The notes below the pieces were generated by a model. It searched no databases. It saw nothing but the letters and a program-made list of their open reading frames with translations, and had not been told where the DNA came from. The translations under genes were made by a program, and so were the position numbers. Shown piece after piece: positions 21,696 to 38,665 of a DNA stretch of 64,000 bases (its first letter is position 1; each line of letters opens with the position of its first letter). The DNA lies in NCBI GenBank assembly GCA_029721435.1, contig CM056581.1, positions 72,092,712-72,156,711 of the forward strand. Reading direction: 5' to 3'. This stretch comes from Gymnothorax reevesii. Its lineage: Eukaryota; Chordata; Actinopteri; Anguilliformes; Muraenidae.

Positions 21696-22447
21696 CTTTT
21701 GAATGACGTGAAACATACTAAGAAAGGTATGCTGACAGTGAACAGCTGAAAAGAACTGCACAGATTAGGAGGAAATTAGCCAAAAGATCAGATAATAATT
21801 CAAACTTTTCCAGCTCCCAAAAAAAAAAAAAAAATGAATCATTGTTTCGAATGAACATGCAAACTAAAACAACCGACCCAACCCAACGTCACTGTTCAAG
21901 GTTGATATCTTCACTCCTGAGGGGAGCCCTGCAAAGACATCATTCTCTTCTTGACATTTTACTGAATAACAAAAGGCCTGATTTTCGCTCTGTTTGCACC
22001 ACTTTTGTAAAGAGGTGCATTACTCCCTGGGGAACTGAACAACTAGACAAGAGGATAGCAGATTTTTCTGAGAAATGGACTTCATGGTCTTATCAAGAGG
22101 ACCACAACATTGGCAAATACACCGCTGCAATACAATCTGCTGCTACAATAAAGGCCAAATCAGCAGTGGCGTAAACCACATTTACCATGTATGGTTTTTC
22201 AGCTCTTCACAAGTTACTGTTGTGTACTATAAACTCCACAAAAGCCCCGTTAACACGCAAGTCACTAGCCTATGGTGCTGGTGGAGCTGTCCCAAAGCTA
22301 GCTACTTTTGGTTGCCCTGGTAACATTTATGTGTAAAGGCTCCTAAACTGTGCCTGGGGGTGTAACAAGGGGTTAAAAGGATACTACGTAAAACCAAGTA
22401 AGATCATACAAAAATGTATCAAATTGTATGAAAATTTTCTCAAGGGG
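21696..22447. other. Unassigned sequence
   Basis: Nothing recognised. A 110-residue plus-strand frame at 21842-22174 has no family signature. Confidence 0.3.
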
Positions 22448-22474
22448 AAAATAAATAAATAAATAAATAAATAG
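22448..22474 (+). repeat. AAAT microsatellite
   Basis: AAATAAATAAAT-type tandem repeat. Confidence 0.9.
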
Positions 22475-22481
22475 ATTAAAA

Positions 22482-22660
22482 AAAACTTTCGCACACCGGT
22501 GGACAAACATGTGCGTAGGAGCAAGGCCAACTGTGGACTAAAATAAAGAAAAAACTCCCTCACACAGTCTTCTCAGTTGTAATTAATTTATTAGTTGACG
22601 TTTCGGTCAACAGACCTTCCTCAAGACAACTTGTTGTGTGCGAGAGTTTTTCTTTTTTAT
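22482..22660. mobile_element. Probable MITE with AAAAACT-TCGCACAC termini
   Basis: The left end AAAACTTTCGCACACCGG and the right end read inward, AAAAACTCTCGCACACAAC, are inverted. An internal AAAAAACTCCCTCACACAG repeats the theme. The interior has GTTGACGTTTCGGTCAACAGACCTTCC, a segment common in fish repeats. No target duplication could be fixed. Confidence 0.45.
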
Positions 22661-24330
22661 AGAAAATTTTCTCAGCAATACACAATAGGAATGCCTCAGC
22701 TTTCACAACACGATATAGCCAACAAAGAGTTTCATTTTATTGAAAGCTGGAGGAATCTCAAGAGTTTAAGACCAAGTCCTCCAAGCGTAGGTTTTTTTTT
22801 TTTTTTTGGAAAATGTTTCTGAATGTGTCAAAAGATATGTTGTACAGTGTGGGGAGGTTGGATGACTGCTCTAACCTGGAGCCGGAGCTAGACGAGACTG
22901 GAGTCCCTGGCTTAATTAGCCCATGTGCATTGATATCATAACGAATAACAGTGCCCTTTGCTCAAATTTTTCACATCGCTAGCCCAGCCCACTTTTATTC
23001 ACTGACCTTTATCACTTCCTATTGCAGTGATTCGGTAAACTCACATTGAAAGTGAATGGTATCTGGTCGATTTAGTTGCTGCAATGTGAATACCTCTGAA
23101 CAGTGCAGCTGATGCACTTCCAGCACATTCCCAGCTCAGCCCATCTCCAAACCAGTGTGGAGGTAGTGGAGATGTGTCCATGCCAGGCCACATGATGCCA
23201 TGGATTTAAAACACAGCTCCCTTTAACACCTACTCTCAAAATTTATCAAAGCCTCAAGCTTAAAGGGTAAGTTATGGGGCGAAATAATGAATAATATACT
23301 ATTCAGCAAGGAATCTGTGCGTTTGTGTGCGTGTATCGTGTCCTTCACATCTTGACAGCGTCCATCCAATCACCTTCAAACTTGGAGGGCGTTTTGCTAA
23401 TGACAGAAGGAAGATTAGGATCAAGTTTGAAGCTGGTAAGTTGAGCGGTTCTCGAGAAATTAAGACCGCCAATACTGCGCAAGCAGCAATTCAATGGGCA
23501 CTGAACTGTACTGTGCAAGCACCAACTGAACAAGCACTATACTAGTTACTTAAAAAGAACTAAATACATAAAACCTGTAGTTTCCACTAAGGCAAAGTCG
23601 CGTGCTTGATGTGCAGCAAGACAAAGACAGGTGAGTCACAAAGCCATTTCCCCTGCTCAGAGTGAGGGGAAAAATGCAGAGCTGGGAATGAAGGCACAAC
23701 CTAAAAATGTTCAAAGCTGTGTCTGAGCAGTGCCAAGTGAGGGGGAGAATAGTTCATAATACCTCCATTCATTCTGACAGCGCGGTGTGTAATAAGAGCC
23801 TTCAATTGCTAAAACTGCTACTGATACTCAGTCTTGCAATGACAGATGTCGTGACAAGTGTCTGGCTGTCAATACGCGAATGCTCTTGACCCATGTGCAT
23901 ATTCATGCTCACGTGCATGCGCTCACCAGTACAGTGGACAGCGATTGACCAAATTCTCAGTTTCTGTAATGATGCATCATACTGGACCACTTGCAGGCCT
24001 GTATCACAGTCTGATATGAAATCTCAGGCCAGCTATGTGACCATCCTGCTGCCCTCTAACCCCATACTTCCAGCCCTGGACCCCATCTAAGAACCCACTG
24101 ACACCTTTCAAAGCACAAAATTGGTCTGAATCAATGATTAAAACAATCAAGCCAAGAAACACAAGGAGAGGCAAGTGAAGGGAAGAATGAGTGAGAAAAA
24201 AGAAAGCCAGGGTGACTTGTAATCAGAAACAGGTACAAAATATCTTTCCACGTTCTTAAAAAAAAAAAAAATCATATTGGATATTGCACATCATGTAAGG
24301 ATCACTTCCAAACCATAAAATAAAATTATG
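22661..24330. other. Unassigned sequence
   Basis: No gene is recognised. About 23300-23545 has the look of old repeat (GTGTGCGTGTATCGTG, then CAATCACCTTCAAACTTGG), but I cannot name it. Confidence 0.3.
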
Positions 24331-24333
24331 TAA

Positions 24334-25031
24334 AGGCCCAGTCACACAGCTAAAACGCATGAATTACGCACAGATTTTCGTTTCTGCGCGGAGCGTACGT
24401 CGTATGCGTAATTCGTAGGTGGAACGAACGTGGACTGTCAGTGATTGTAAGTGGATGTGCGTCGAAGGCGGTTTGTGCGTGATTTTGAGTTTTGAACGGT
24501 TCAAAAATTTTCCGACGCACAACTGTGCGTTGGTGTGCGTAATTCATGAGTCGGCATGCGTAGTTTATGCGTCGAATACGCGTAACTATGCGCGGGACAC
24601 TCGTCGGCCGTCAGTGCTTATGCGTCAGAACTGGTTTGAATCCGCGCACGTCCACGTCCGTCCACTGATGCCCCACGTTCATATCACGCATGAAACGCGC
24701 ATGTATCACGTTCATTCCACTGACATCCACTGACAATACGTGAAGCGTTCGTGTTTGGACGTGCTCCGCCGGTGATTCATGCGTCGGGCGTGCGTCGATT
24801 GTTCGTGGAATACTGCACCGTGTTTGCTATTATGCGTCGACGTGCGCGATATATCAGTGATTGTAAGTGATACATGCGTGGTTCATGCCCGATTCATGCG
24901 TGATTCGTCCGAGATTTCTACCCCCGACACCCCGAAATATTGGTCAATTTCTCAACGCACAAGCACGCACAAACCCAATCTGTGCGTGATTTGTGAGTGA
25001 TTCGTGCGTGATCGGCTGTGTGACTGGGCCT
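24334..25031. mobile_element. Harbinger-like non-autonomous element
   Basis: The 698-bp element has termini AGGCCCAGTCACACAGC and their inverse, flanked by TAA on both sides (24331-24333 and 25032-25034). A TWA trinucleotide duplication is the mark of PIF/Harbinger. The interior is unusually rich in TGCGT/ACGCA words on both strands and so has many CpGs compared with its AT-rich surroundings. Frames inside it are not genes. Confidence 0.8.
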
Positions 25032-25034
25032 TAA

Positions 25035-26036
25035 AGTAGCGCAGTGCACAATGTAGGTCAAGGCTGAGGGAAGAACAGGGGTCCAGAATGCCAGTGCTGA
25101 GCAGAGTTTGTGGAGAATATAATCCCAACAAGGCAGCAACAGTACCTTCAATTTAGAAGTTTAACCCCCTTCTCGCCGATGGATACTCTTAAATTAGGGC
25201 ATGACATATAGCTTGCCATGTGATCCTGCCATAGGCTCCAATGAAGAAGGTTCATGTAATGCATAAATACATGTAGGCCCAATCCTCTTCTCTCATTGAA
25301 CGTCAATCCATCCAAGGTTTGAGACGGAAGTCCAGGTTAGTTCAAGGAAAAAGTGATTTTGATACTCGGGCTGGAATGGAAAGGTTAGGCGTAATCTTTC
25401 TGGCATACTGTGACACTGTAATTAGAAGAGACCTTTAATTACCCCTGAATCAACTGAAGACTTGCTGCCCACAGCCAAAGTTTCTGAGGGACATGTATTC
25501 CTCATACAAGGCACTTCTGGCTGTAACCCATCCTTTTAGAATTTTCCAGATGTTCAACACAAGCACAGATATGTTTCATAAAACATGAATGGTATGATGT
25601 GGGAAATGTTAAACAAGAACAGCCTGCCCAAATGCTGATATAGATTCCTGCTAATATTTATTACATGACCAAAAAAAAAAAAAACTCTGAGAGTGCATGC
25701 CTGAATGGGTAGTAGCTGAACTGCACTGAACCACAAAGGGCCACCTGCAGCACGCCAAACTGATTTACTTTTTGTTTTTAAATCATAAAGTCACTGGTGA
25801 GGTAGGCAGGAAAACAATTTTCCATCAGAAGGCATACAATACTACCACACTCTAGGCTAGAAACTGCTTTCTGCTAACATATCTCTCACTGGCAGCCTGA
25901 CCAGGAATTGGAGGACAAATGACCTTATGCATTTGGATTTTAAAAAGGAGACAAACCTGAAACCAGCTGCATGCTTCCAACATCTGGAATATCGTTTTTC
26001 CTCCCACCAAAGAAAGTTTTTTTAATACATTTCCAA
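25035..26036. other. Unassigned sequence
   Basis: No recognisable feature apart from short A-runs. Confidence 0.3.
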
Positions 26037-26757
26037 AAAAAAATGGCCTGCTGGCCTAAAGGCCTTGTGTCCCCCGTTGCAGAAGTGACCAGAAACATGT
26101 GCCTGAAAATAATGTGGTGCACTGTACCACTAATAATGTGAAGTACAATGACACTGTAGCTCATTGGTCATTGATTGAACAGAGAGATGGATGAGGGATG
26201 GATCATTGTGATATGAGCTAAATATAACCATGGGTTATGAGATTGATTACAATTTTCATGGCTTGTGGATGATGGACGCAAAACTAAGGCATAGTTTTGT
26301 GCCCATGGCTGAGATCAACCGAACAAGCCAATAAGAATGTCATATGAATTAGGTGAGCCTCCATCAAAGTTGTGAAAAGTTATTGCGAGTACAGTGTTCC
26401 TCACATCTTTTTGCTCAGTGACCTTGAAAACTAGGTCAAGGTCACTCATCATTGAACTTGAGCAAGGCCTTCAGGAGAGGCATATGTGGTGTGAATTTGG
26501 TGATCCTCCGTCAAAGCTGTCAAAAGTTATTGGGAGTACAGTGTTCTTCACTATTTTTGCTCAGTGACCTAGAAAACTAGGTCAAGGTCAATCATCATTG
26601 AACTTGAGCAAGGCCTTCATGAGAGGCATATGTGGTGTGAATTTGGTGATCCTCCATCAAAGCTGTCAAAAGTAATTGCGAGTACACTGTTCCCGGACGG
26701 ACAGACGGACGAACAGCATTTGTATGTCCCCCGTTCCGCAGGGCGACGGGGGACAAT
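26037..26757. mobile_element. Non-autonomous DNA element, TTGTCCCCCGT type, copy 2
   Basis: This is homologous to 15113-15836. Ends are TTGTGTCCCCCGTTGC (26065-26080) and, read inward from 26757, TTGTCCCCCGTCGCCC; the inverted match is clearer than in copy 1. Internal units begin near 26349, 26497 and 26643, a period of about 147 bp. It lies free of the Tc1-like element that surrounds copy 1, which shows it is an independent mobile unit. Confidence 0.7.
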
Positions 26758-28205
26758 TAGACCTACCAAACAGAGCTAAACAGTGAATCATGCTTCAGAA
26801 CAAGGAGAGGCAGACAATACACCATCATGTAGATAAAAAACCAGCTACAATTAACAGATATTGTGATCGGTGGAAGGACATAAATTTATGTCCTCAAGAA
26901 GGGACAGACAAATAATACAGAGAAACTTCAGAAGATATAGTCAAGAAGTTAGTTGGGTACGGCAGGAAAGTTGAAATCACCCATTCAAAACTGACAGTTT
27001 TTGCAATAAACAAATCCATACTAATCCAACAGTTTTCTTCTGTATCCATACTGCAAGCTGCCAAGGCCCATCAGAAGACGCCTAACCACTGAGCATAAGG
27101 GTTAATACCACCTCAGCAACACAGAAGAACCAGCGGAGATCAATAAGGAACAGGTGGGGGCAGAACAGCGGGGTGCTGAACTCGATTACATCCTTCACAG
27201 AATACAAGGGGAGCATTTAGTTCTGCTTCCAAGCAAGAAAAAAGAAAAGAAAAAAAAACACCCCAGGCAGAAGTGTCAAGGCTGTTACATTCTAATCGAG
27301 TTAGTGTGGCAAACATCTCACCCATTAAGCCCTTCAAGTGACAGGCAGCCTCATAAAAGCCAGACCTTTTGCAAGAAAAACATCCGAGGCCTGACATCAA
27401 TTTCGAAAAGATAAAAATGCAGCATATGGGTAAACAAAGACGTAATGTCCAGAATTACCTGTGTATGTGTGGGCTTTCTCATTGATCACAGTATAGAAGA
27501 CCACCACTGATTTACAGCATCACAGATCTGGTTGTGCTGTAGGCTGAGGACCTGGAGTGGAACCGCTGCCACATTACCAGAACAACCAGGCACCTGCCAT
27601 GTCCTCCTTCAATAAGGCTTGGTTGAGGTACATCAGTAAAACCACTTTCTTCTTTTACCCCTTCTGCTGTTAAACCGAATAACATAGTTCTGCGTTTTGC
27701 CCATCCATAAGCTATTATTATTAGTCCCAGGGTAAGGGATTAAAGCAATTGGCAGCACCTGACCACCTCAAGCACAACAGCTGCGTTTTTCCAAGGCTCT
27801 GCAGGATGGCAAAAAGGTCTGTGCAGTAAAGTGTTAATGCAATTGACTTCCCATTAGACACAGTGTAGTGGTTTGCCCACAGGCGATGCGACTAAACCTT
27901 ACCCCATAACCTACCGCCCTGCACACTCAGTGCTCAAGTGGTTGACTCAATGTCCAGGAAAATAAGGTAGTAGTTGCCAGGAGAGTCTTGCAAGTCTGTG
28001 ACACGCAGGGTGTTTGAGAAGAATACACCACAAGCACAATAAACGGTGGCCTCAGTTTCCCCATCAAGGACAGAGACTTAAAACAAAACACCTTCCACTC
28101 ATCACAAACAACCAGAGGAAATGAACAGAGAGCAAAGCAAGTGCTCACAAATCTTCTGTTAAAGTCATACAACACGCCCTGAAAGTATTTACAGGGGTCA
28201 AAGCG
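26758..28205. other. Unassigned sequence
   Basis: No gene or repeat terminus recognised. Confidence 0.3.
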
Positions 28206-28226
28206 TGAGTGTGTGTGCGTGTATGC

Positions 28227-28267
<41 letters not shown>
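28206..28267 (+). repeat. GT microsatellite
   Basis: A dinucleotide GT array, pure from about 28230 to 28265 and interrupted before that. The histidine/threonine-rich frames here are translations of the repeat. Confidence 0.95.
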
Positions 28268-28482
28268 TATCAATGCGCATGTGTATACATCATGGCATTG
28301 TGTCTGATCGCATGCAGAGCAGTTAGACAGGGCGCACGGTAGGGGCGGTTTCCATTGGCGCAAAAACAGAGATTGAGATTAGAAGAGCCAAAAGGACAGA
28401 AAAAAATAAATAAACTAAGCCTCTGAATTTAGAGAAGGAGTGAGATCTGAAAGGATTTCACTTGGAGAAAAATCCACAGTTA

Positions 28483-28579
28483 AGCTGCTTTCACACCGGA
28501 TACGAAACGAATTCTTCGAACGACAGATTACATTCAAAGTCAACGCAAAGACGCTTGCGCATCCAGTGTGAAAGCGGCT
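28483..28579. mobile_element. Short Harbinger-like MITE
   Basis: The 97-bp element has termini AGCTGCTTTCACACCGG and AGCCGCTTTCACACTGG (read inward), flanked by TTA on both sides (28480-28482 and 28580-28582). Confidence 0.75.
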
Positions 28580-28583
28580 TTAA

Positions 28584-28964
28584 GGGCCGGTTCATACTCT
28601 ACGCAAGGTACGTGTGCGTGAACGCAAGGCAACGCATCGAGCAACGCAAGGTAGCCATCCTGCGTTCTTGCGTAGCAAAGTGTGTCGTCCAAATTTTTGT
28701 AACCCGACGCATCGACGCGTGCATTTCCGTGAGATTCCAATAGGGGAGATAAAGCAAATAATGCACCATATGCTATGTTCAACACACCACGAAGAAAAAA
28801 GAAGGAGGAGGAGAAAGAGAAGACTTTGCTACCCCCTAAGGCATGAGCAGTGTACTGCTTTTTAACGCAGCAAGGGACGCGCGTTCAGGCTTCTCTGAGA
28901 ACGGAATGGAACGGACCTGTGCTCGCATTCGCTCGCGTACCTTGTGTACAGTATGAACCGGCCC
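28584..28964. mobile_element. Harbinger-like MITE adjacent to the previous one
   Basis: The 381-bp element has termini GGGCCGGTTCATACT and their inverse, flanked by TAA (28581-28583 and 28965-28967). The inverted repeat extends through a TACGCAAGGTACG-type segment. The interior contains many ACGCA words and a purine-rich AGAAGGAGGAG run. Confidence 0.8.
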
Positions 28965-28967
28965 TAA

Positions 28968-33988
<5,021 letters not shown>

Positions 33989-34010
33989 GCCTTCTGGGAA
34001 TTGTAGTTTT
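33989..34010 (-). promoter_or_regulatory. ZNF143/STAF-type promoter motif
   Basis: On the minus strand this reads AAAACTACAATTCCCAGAAG followed by GC. ACTACAATTCCCAGAAGGC is very close to the known ZNF143 (SBS) consensus, a factor that marks vertebrate promoters, often bidirectional ones. It lies about 830 bp upstream of the GNAI2-like ATG. Binding here is inference; the motif match is direct. Confidence 0.6.
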
Positions 34011-34480
34011 AAGGAAGCATGCTCGAATTATTCAGGTTTTGCATCCGCAGGGAGATGCGCCTTGCCTCAGGTTTTCTTTTCTTGTTGTTTTTGTGTGTGC
34101 CTTTGCGTAGTTTCAATGCAGTGACAACATTTTTAATTGCAGTATGTCATCATTTAAAGGTATTTACATGAAAGCCTTGTTGTCAAACGGATATTCGAAT
34201 ACACCCAAATTGCCGTTTTTCTACGTTTTCCGGTGAATGCAATTTTCGTATGCTTGTATCACAGTTCTCATTCCCTTGTTCCGTTTCTTTCATTAATAAT
34301 TAGTGTCAAAATAATAAGCCAATTTGTTCAAATAATTTCTAGTTAAGGAAAATGTAGAGTCAGCCCAAAGAACGTTTGAGGTTGACTGTTCCATAGCGAC
34401 CTCAAGTGTCTCTTTTTTAAATGCAGATCGTGATCAAAACTGGTAGGTCTAAAAACAAGTCTAAGACTGTATCAAGAACA
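34011..34480. other. Unassigned upstream sequence
   Basis: No divergent gene is recognisable on the plus strand despite the promoter-type motif at its left edge. Confidence 0.3.
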
Positions 34481-34481
34481 A

Positions 34482-34793
34482 CCCAGCTGGCATTTTAACG
34501 TTTTTTTTCCACTTTTGAATCAATGTCATGGATCATAGCTGAACCATCGTTGAATTATGTTTTGATTTTGAAAGATGAATCAACGTTTTCAATGTTTTCA
34601 ACGTTGCTTCAATGTTGTTTTAATGTTGAAACAAACCCTGTTCAAATTTCAGTGTTGATTTGAGATCAATTTGTTAACCTTTTTGCAACCATCAGTTTTA
34701 AACGTTTTTTCAATAGCGATTCAACATTGACACAACAACTGACATAATTTCAACCATATTTCAACGTTGAAGGGTGGTCGTGTCCCAACTGGG
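34482..34793. mobile_element. MITE with CCCAGCTGG termini and TTCAACGTTGAA core
   Basis: The left end CCCAGCTGGCA and the right end read inward, CCCAGTTGGGACA, are inverted. The interior is built from CAACGTT/TTGAATC-type words in both orientations, as in a familiar fish MITE. No target duplication is evident. Confidence 0.55.
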
Positions 34794-34956
34794 ATGCTTC
34801 CAACCCTCATCAGGGTCCAGAACTGGGACCGCGTTTTGTTAACCCTTCCCAGTTTGTTCTCCTTCTCCAGTTTGTTGGGAACTTGATAACTGTCCCTCTA
34901 TGGTCATCAGGATTGGCACCAAGTTCCCCTCAATCTACATTATCTTCCTCTGGAAC

Positions 34957-36226
34957 TGTTGTGATTCTGCTATTTGCTCATGTTCTGTTCTGCATTGCCC
35001 ATGTTCATGCCTTGCATTTCTGACTGATCTGTGTTTCTGAATTATTGCTCATGTCTAACCATTCTTAGGATTGTGTATTGTGTATTGGTAATTTGGATTT
35101 TCATGTTTTATTATTCTTCATGTTCATTGTATTCATAGCCATGCTTTCATTTCAATGCTTTGCACTTTGTCTCCCTCGTCTTGTCATGTGTGTATCTTTG
35201 CTCAGGGTCCCTTGTCTTGCGTGCCACTCATTCGGGTGATTTATTGGTTTCTGGGTTTCAATCTTCTTTCATTATCTCCTGTTCTTCCTTCCTGTCTCTT
35301 TTACTGTCTTACTAACACATAATAACAGTTTATTGTTTTTGCTAATTACTAACCACACTAATCTTGTATATTTTTAGTAACTTTCTAACATGCACTCGGG
35401 ATTGTATAGCTGCACATACTAATTGACTAACGATCTCTCAGCAGTCGCTCAATTCTAATCTTCGCCTCCTTGCCTATCCCTAATTATCTCTGCTGCAAGT
35501 TTCTGTGGATTTCCACTTATACTTTGTGCTTTCCTTTTCTTTTATTTTGGCACTTTAGTACTCCTTAACCGGAGCTGTTGTTCTGTACTTAGATTTGTCT
35601 TGTGATCCCTTTCTGCGTTTTGGCTACAGTCAAATTCATGTAATTAGTTTATTCCTCATGTGTCTCTCCCTGATCATTGTTACCATTGATTGCACCTGTT
35701 CTCCCTGGTCATGTGTTTACCCCGGATGTGTATATAAGATGTCTGTTTGGTTCACTCTCTTGTCAGATCATTCTCCCTAGTGCTCTCGTGCCACGTTTCT
35801 TGCCTTGATTTCTCAGTGTTTATCTTTCTGACTGGATTGTCTTATTTTTTGATTTTTGCATTTGTGATTTTGGATTATCGTTGCATCTGTGTGTTTTGAC
35901 CATTTTTCTGCCCGACTACGAGATCTGTTTGCTGCCCTGGTAACGATTCGGATTACGTTCTGTGGATCCTGGCTTGCTTCTCTGATAGAACTATTCCTGT
36001 GTACCAGACCCATTTCTGCCCGACTACGATTACTGTGATTGCTGCCCTGGTTTTTGATACTATTTTTGCCCGAATGGATTTTGACTTTTGGATTGTGGAC
36101 TCTGTACTGTTGCTTTCTGCCCTGTGGGGGTTCTCTTCCTCCCCCCCCCCCCCCCTTTTTCCAATAAAACAAGCAAGCTACTGCATTTCCTGGTTCTCGC
36201 GACTGGTTCCTGATTGCACAATTACA
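34957..36226 (+). mobile_element. Solo LTR, 1270 bp
   Basis: GGAAC occurs as a direct repeat at 34952-34956 and 36227-36231, exactly flanking a TG...CA unit (TGTTGTGATT to AATTACA). A TATA box (TATATAA, 35731-35737) and AATAAA (36163-36168) lie in the order expected of U3-R-U5. A C-run sits at 36141-36155. No gag or pol follows, so the element was reduced to one LTR by recombination. The tripled 'CTGCCCGACTACGA' motif in U5 is a local duplication. Family (gypsy or BEL) is not assigned. Open frames at 35813-36247 lie inside it. Confidence 0.87.
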
Positions 36227-36231
36227 GGAAC

Positions 36232-36697
36232 AGTTTGGGACTAGCAAAGTCTACAGAACAATTGTCTGCATCCTGGAAGCCAGAGGCTGGCAATTGGCTG
36301 CTCAGCATTGCCTCTTGCATCAGTGCTGAACTGTGCGATCATTGTGTAAGGTTCAGCCCCCACTTTATCATCAGGGGTTCTGTAGCCAGTCTGTGCCGTA
36401 TTGCTGTCAAACTACCTGTTGGGTAGTGCACCTCCCTGCACACTTGATTCCTGGTCTGGACCATGACCCAGTCAGCATAAAAAAAATTATGAAAACATAA
36501 ATGCGTAAACAGAATGCAAATGCAGATTCAAAACCTGACCGAATTAATAAAATGCATTTTTATGAATGTTTTCTGAGGTGAGGTTCTGTCAATAAACAAA
36601 TTTGTTTCTCAGACTTAGGAAAAGTTTGAGAGGAATGGGAAAAATGGACTGTTCAGCCAAGATTAATGTAACTAGTAATTTAATAGCGTCCAGAAAC
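36232..36697. other. Unassigned spacer
   Basis: Sequence between the solo LTR and the first array unit. Nothing recognised. Confidence 0.35.
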
Positions 36698-38665
36698 AAA
36701 GCTGCAAGCAGCGTTGAACGGGCCCTCGCACCCTTGTGCACGTTGGGGTAGTGGTGAGATCCTGACGGGTGCAGGTGTGCACTCACGACCAGTGGACAGG
36801 TCAAGTACAGGCGCCAGCCAGTGATAAACTTTCAAGCAAATTGGACAAAGCAGGAAGGAGTCATAAAAAGTTGATAGTTCATCCACCAGGGGACGCTCTG
36901 AGTGTAACCAAATGTGGGCAGGTGCATTCAGGGGCAGACTGTCAGCACAAATGGAAAGTTTCGAGCAAATTGGCCAATGACAATGGAAAATATGGCATTT
37001 CCAGGTTTCCACAAGGGGGCGCTATAGAGACATTTTGCTTCGCCCATGGGCAATGCCCCTATCAGATTTAACAGCCATCCTTGACCTGAATATCAATTTT
37101 TATGATGATGCGAGTTCATTGAAGACATCAAAAACAAACGGATTTTCATGGCAAGGGATCCATCTTCCCTGCATTGCCACACAAACGCCAATACTTGAAG
37201 CTTCACAGCATTCAAATTGAAGCTTCACCAACTTGTTCTGCATGTTTTAGAAGTGGAATGAAGTCGATAGTTGAAACCATGTGTCATCAGTACATGTTCA
37301 AGTAAACAATGGACACTTCTTGTTACCACCTGGGGGCGCCAATAGTAAAGTGAGAAGTTATTATATTGTGATGTTCAGGGTAAAGCCGTCATTTCCAGCA
37401 AGATTGAAGGTTCTATGGTGAAGTATGTTGTGAGAGCACTTTGAAATTTTTTTTGGTGAGTCGCCAAATTTTGGCACGCCCTAGCAGCCACGCCCTTTCA
37501 TCGACAGATGTGCAGAGCACAACTTTTGATCAGCTTGGTTTGTAGATGATCTGTACCAAATTTGAAGTCAATCAGTCAAGAACCCGAGGAGGAGTTCGTT
37601 TTAAAATTGAAAAATTCAAATCAAAATGGCCAACTTCCTGTTGGGTTGAGAGCGTGGCTTCAATGAGTTTTTTGTATGTCTGGGTATGATACATAAGTGT
37701 ATTAAATTTTGTTTGCCTACGACAAAGTAAACGAATTGGACATTTCCTGTTACCACCTGGGGGCGCTATTAGTAAAGTGGAGAGTTATTATGTTTTGACG
37801 TTCAAAGCAGAGCCATCATCCTCTTTAGCAAGTTTGAAGCTTCTAAGATCAAGTATGTTGGCGTGAGAGCATTTTGAAATTTTTTTGGCGAGTCGCCAAA
37901 TTTTAGCACACCCTAGCAGCCACGCCCTTTGACCTACAGATATGCAGAGCACAACTTTAGATCAACTTGGTCTCTAGATGATATGTACAAAATCTGAAGT
38001 CAATCGATTGAAAACCCTAGGAGGAGTTCGTTTTCAAAAGAAAAAACTAGACACTTCCTGTTACCACCGGGGGCGCTATTAATAAAGTGAAAAGTTATGA
38101 TATAGGGACATTAAGGGCAGAGTAAAAATCATGACCAGCAAGTTGGAAGCTGCTAAGATCAAGTATATGCGTGTGAGACCATTTTGAAATTTTTTGGTCG
38201 AATTGCCAAACTTTGTCACGCCCTAGCAGCCACGCCCTTTGACCGACAGACATACAAAGCACAAATTTTAATCAACTTGGTCTGCAGATGATCTGTACCA
38301 AATTTGAAGTTGACCAGGCGATATCCCTAGGAGGAGTTTGTTTTAGAATTCAAAAATTTTAATCAAAATGGCCGACTTCCTGTGGGGTTTAGGGTGTGGC
38401 TGCAATTAAATTTTTTGTATGTCTTGGTATGATACACATGCTTCCCGAATTTTGTTTGCCTACAAGAAATTCATCGAATTTCCCGATGGGAATTTTGAAA
38501 CGCGTTAGGAGGCGCTTTTCTGGCATTTTGTGTCAACCGTGAACGACCACCCAAAAATATTCAATTTCGATAAAGGCCAGACGAATCTGGAAAATTACAA
38601 GCATTTTCAAGTTTGAGAAAGGGGCTAAATTGGCCCTTGAAATGTCGGAGGAATTGTAATAATAA
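36698..38665 (+). repeat. Array unit 1 (GCTGCAAGCAGC element, type A)
   Basis: The head reads AAAGCTGCAAGCAGCGTTGAA then CGGGCCCTCGC. It continues with the type A block (GTGGTGAGATCCTGACGGGTGCA). Inside, sub-repeats near 37320, 37740 and 38050 each hold CTTCCTGTTACCACC plus GGGGGCGC, then GCCACGCCCTTT and AGGAGGAGTTCGTTTT. It ends in TGTCGGAGGAATTGTAATAA, directly joined to the next unit. No protein coding is supported. Confidence 0.8.

Noticed and set aside
28145..28363. Histidine/threonine-rich peptide
   Set aside because: It is a translation of the GT microsatellite.
35813..36247. 144-residue minus-strand frame
   Set aside because: It lies almost entirely inside a solo LTR, and its poly-glycine comes from a C-run.
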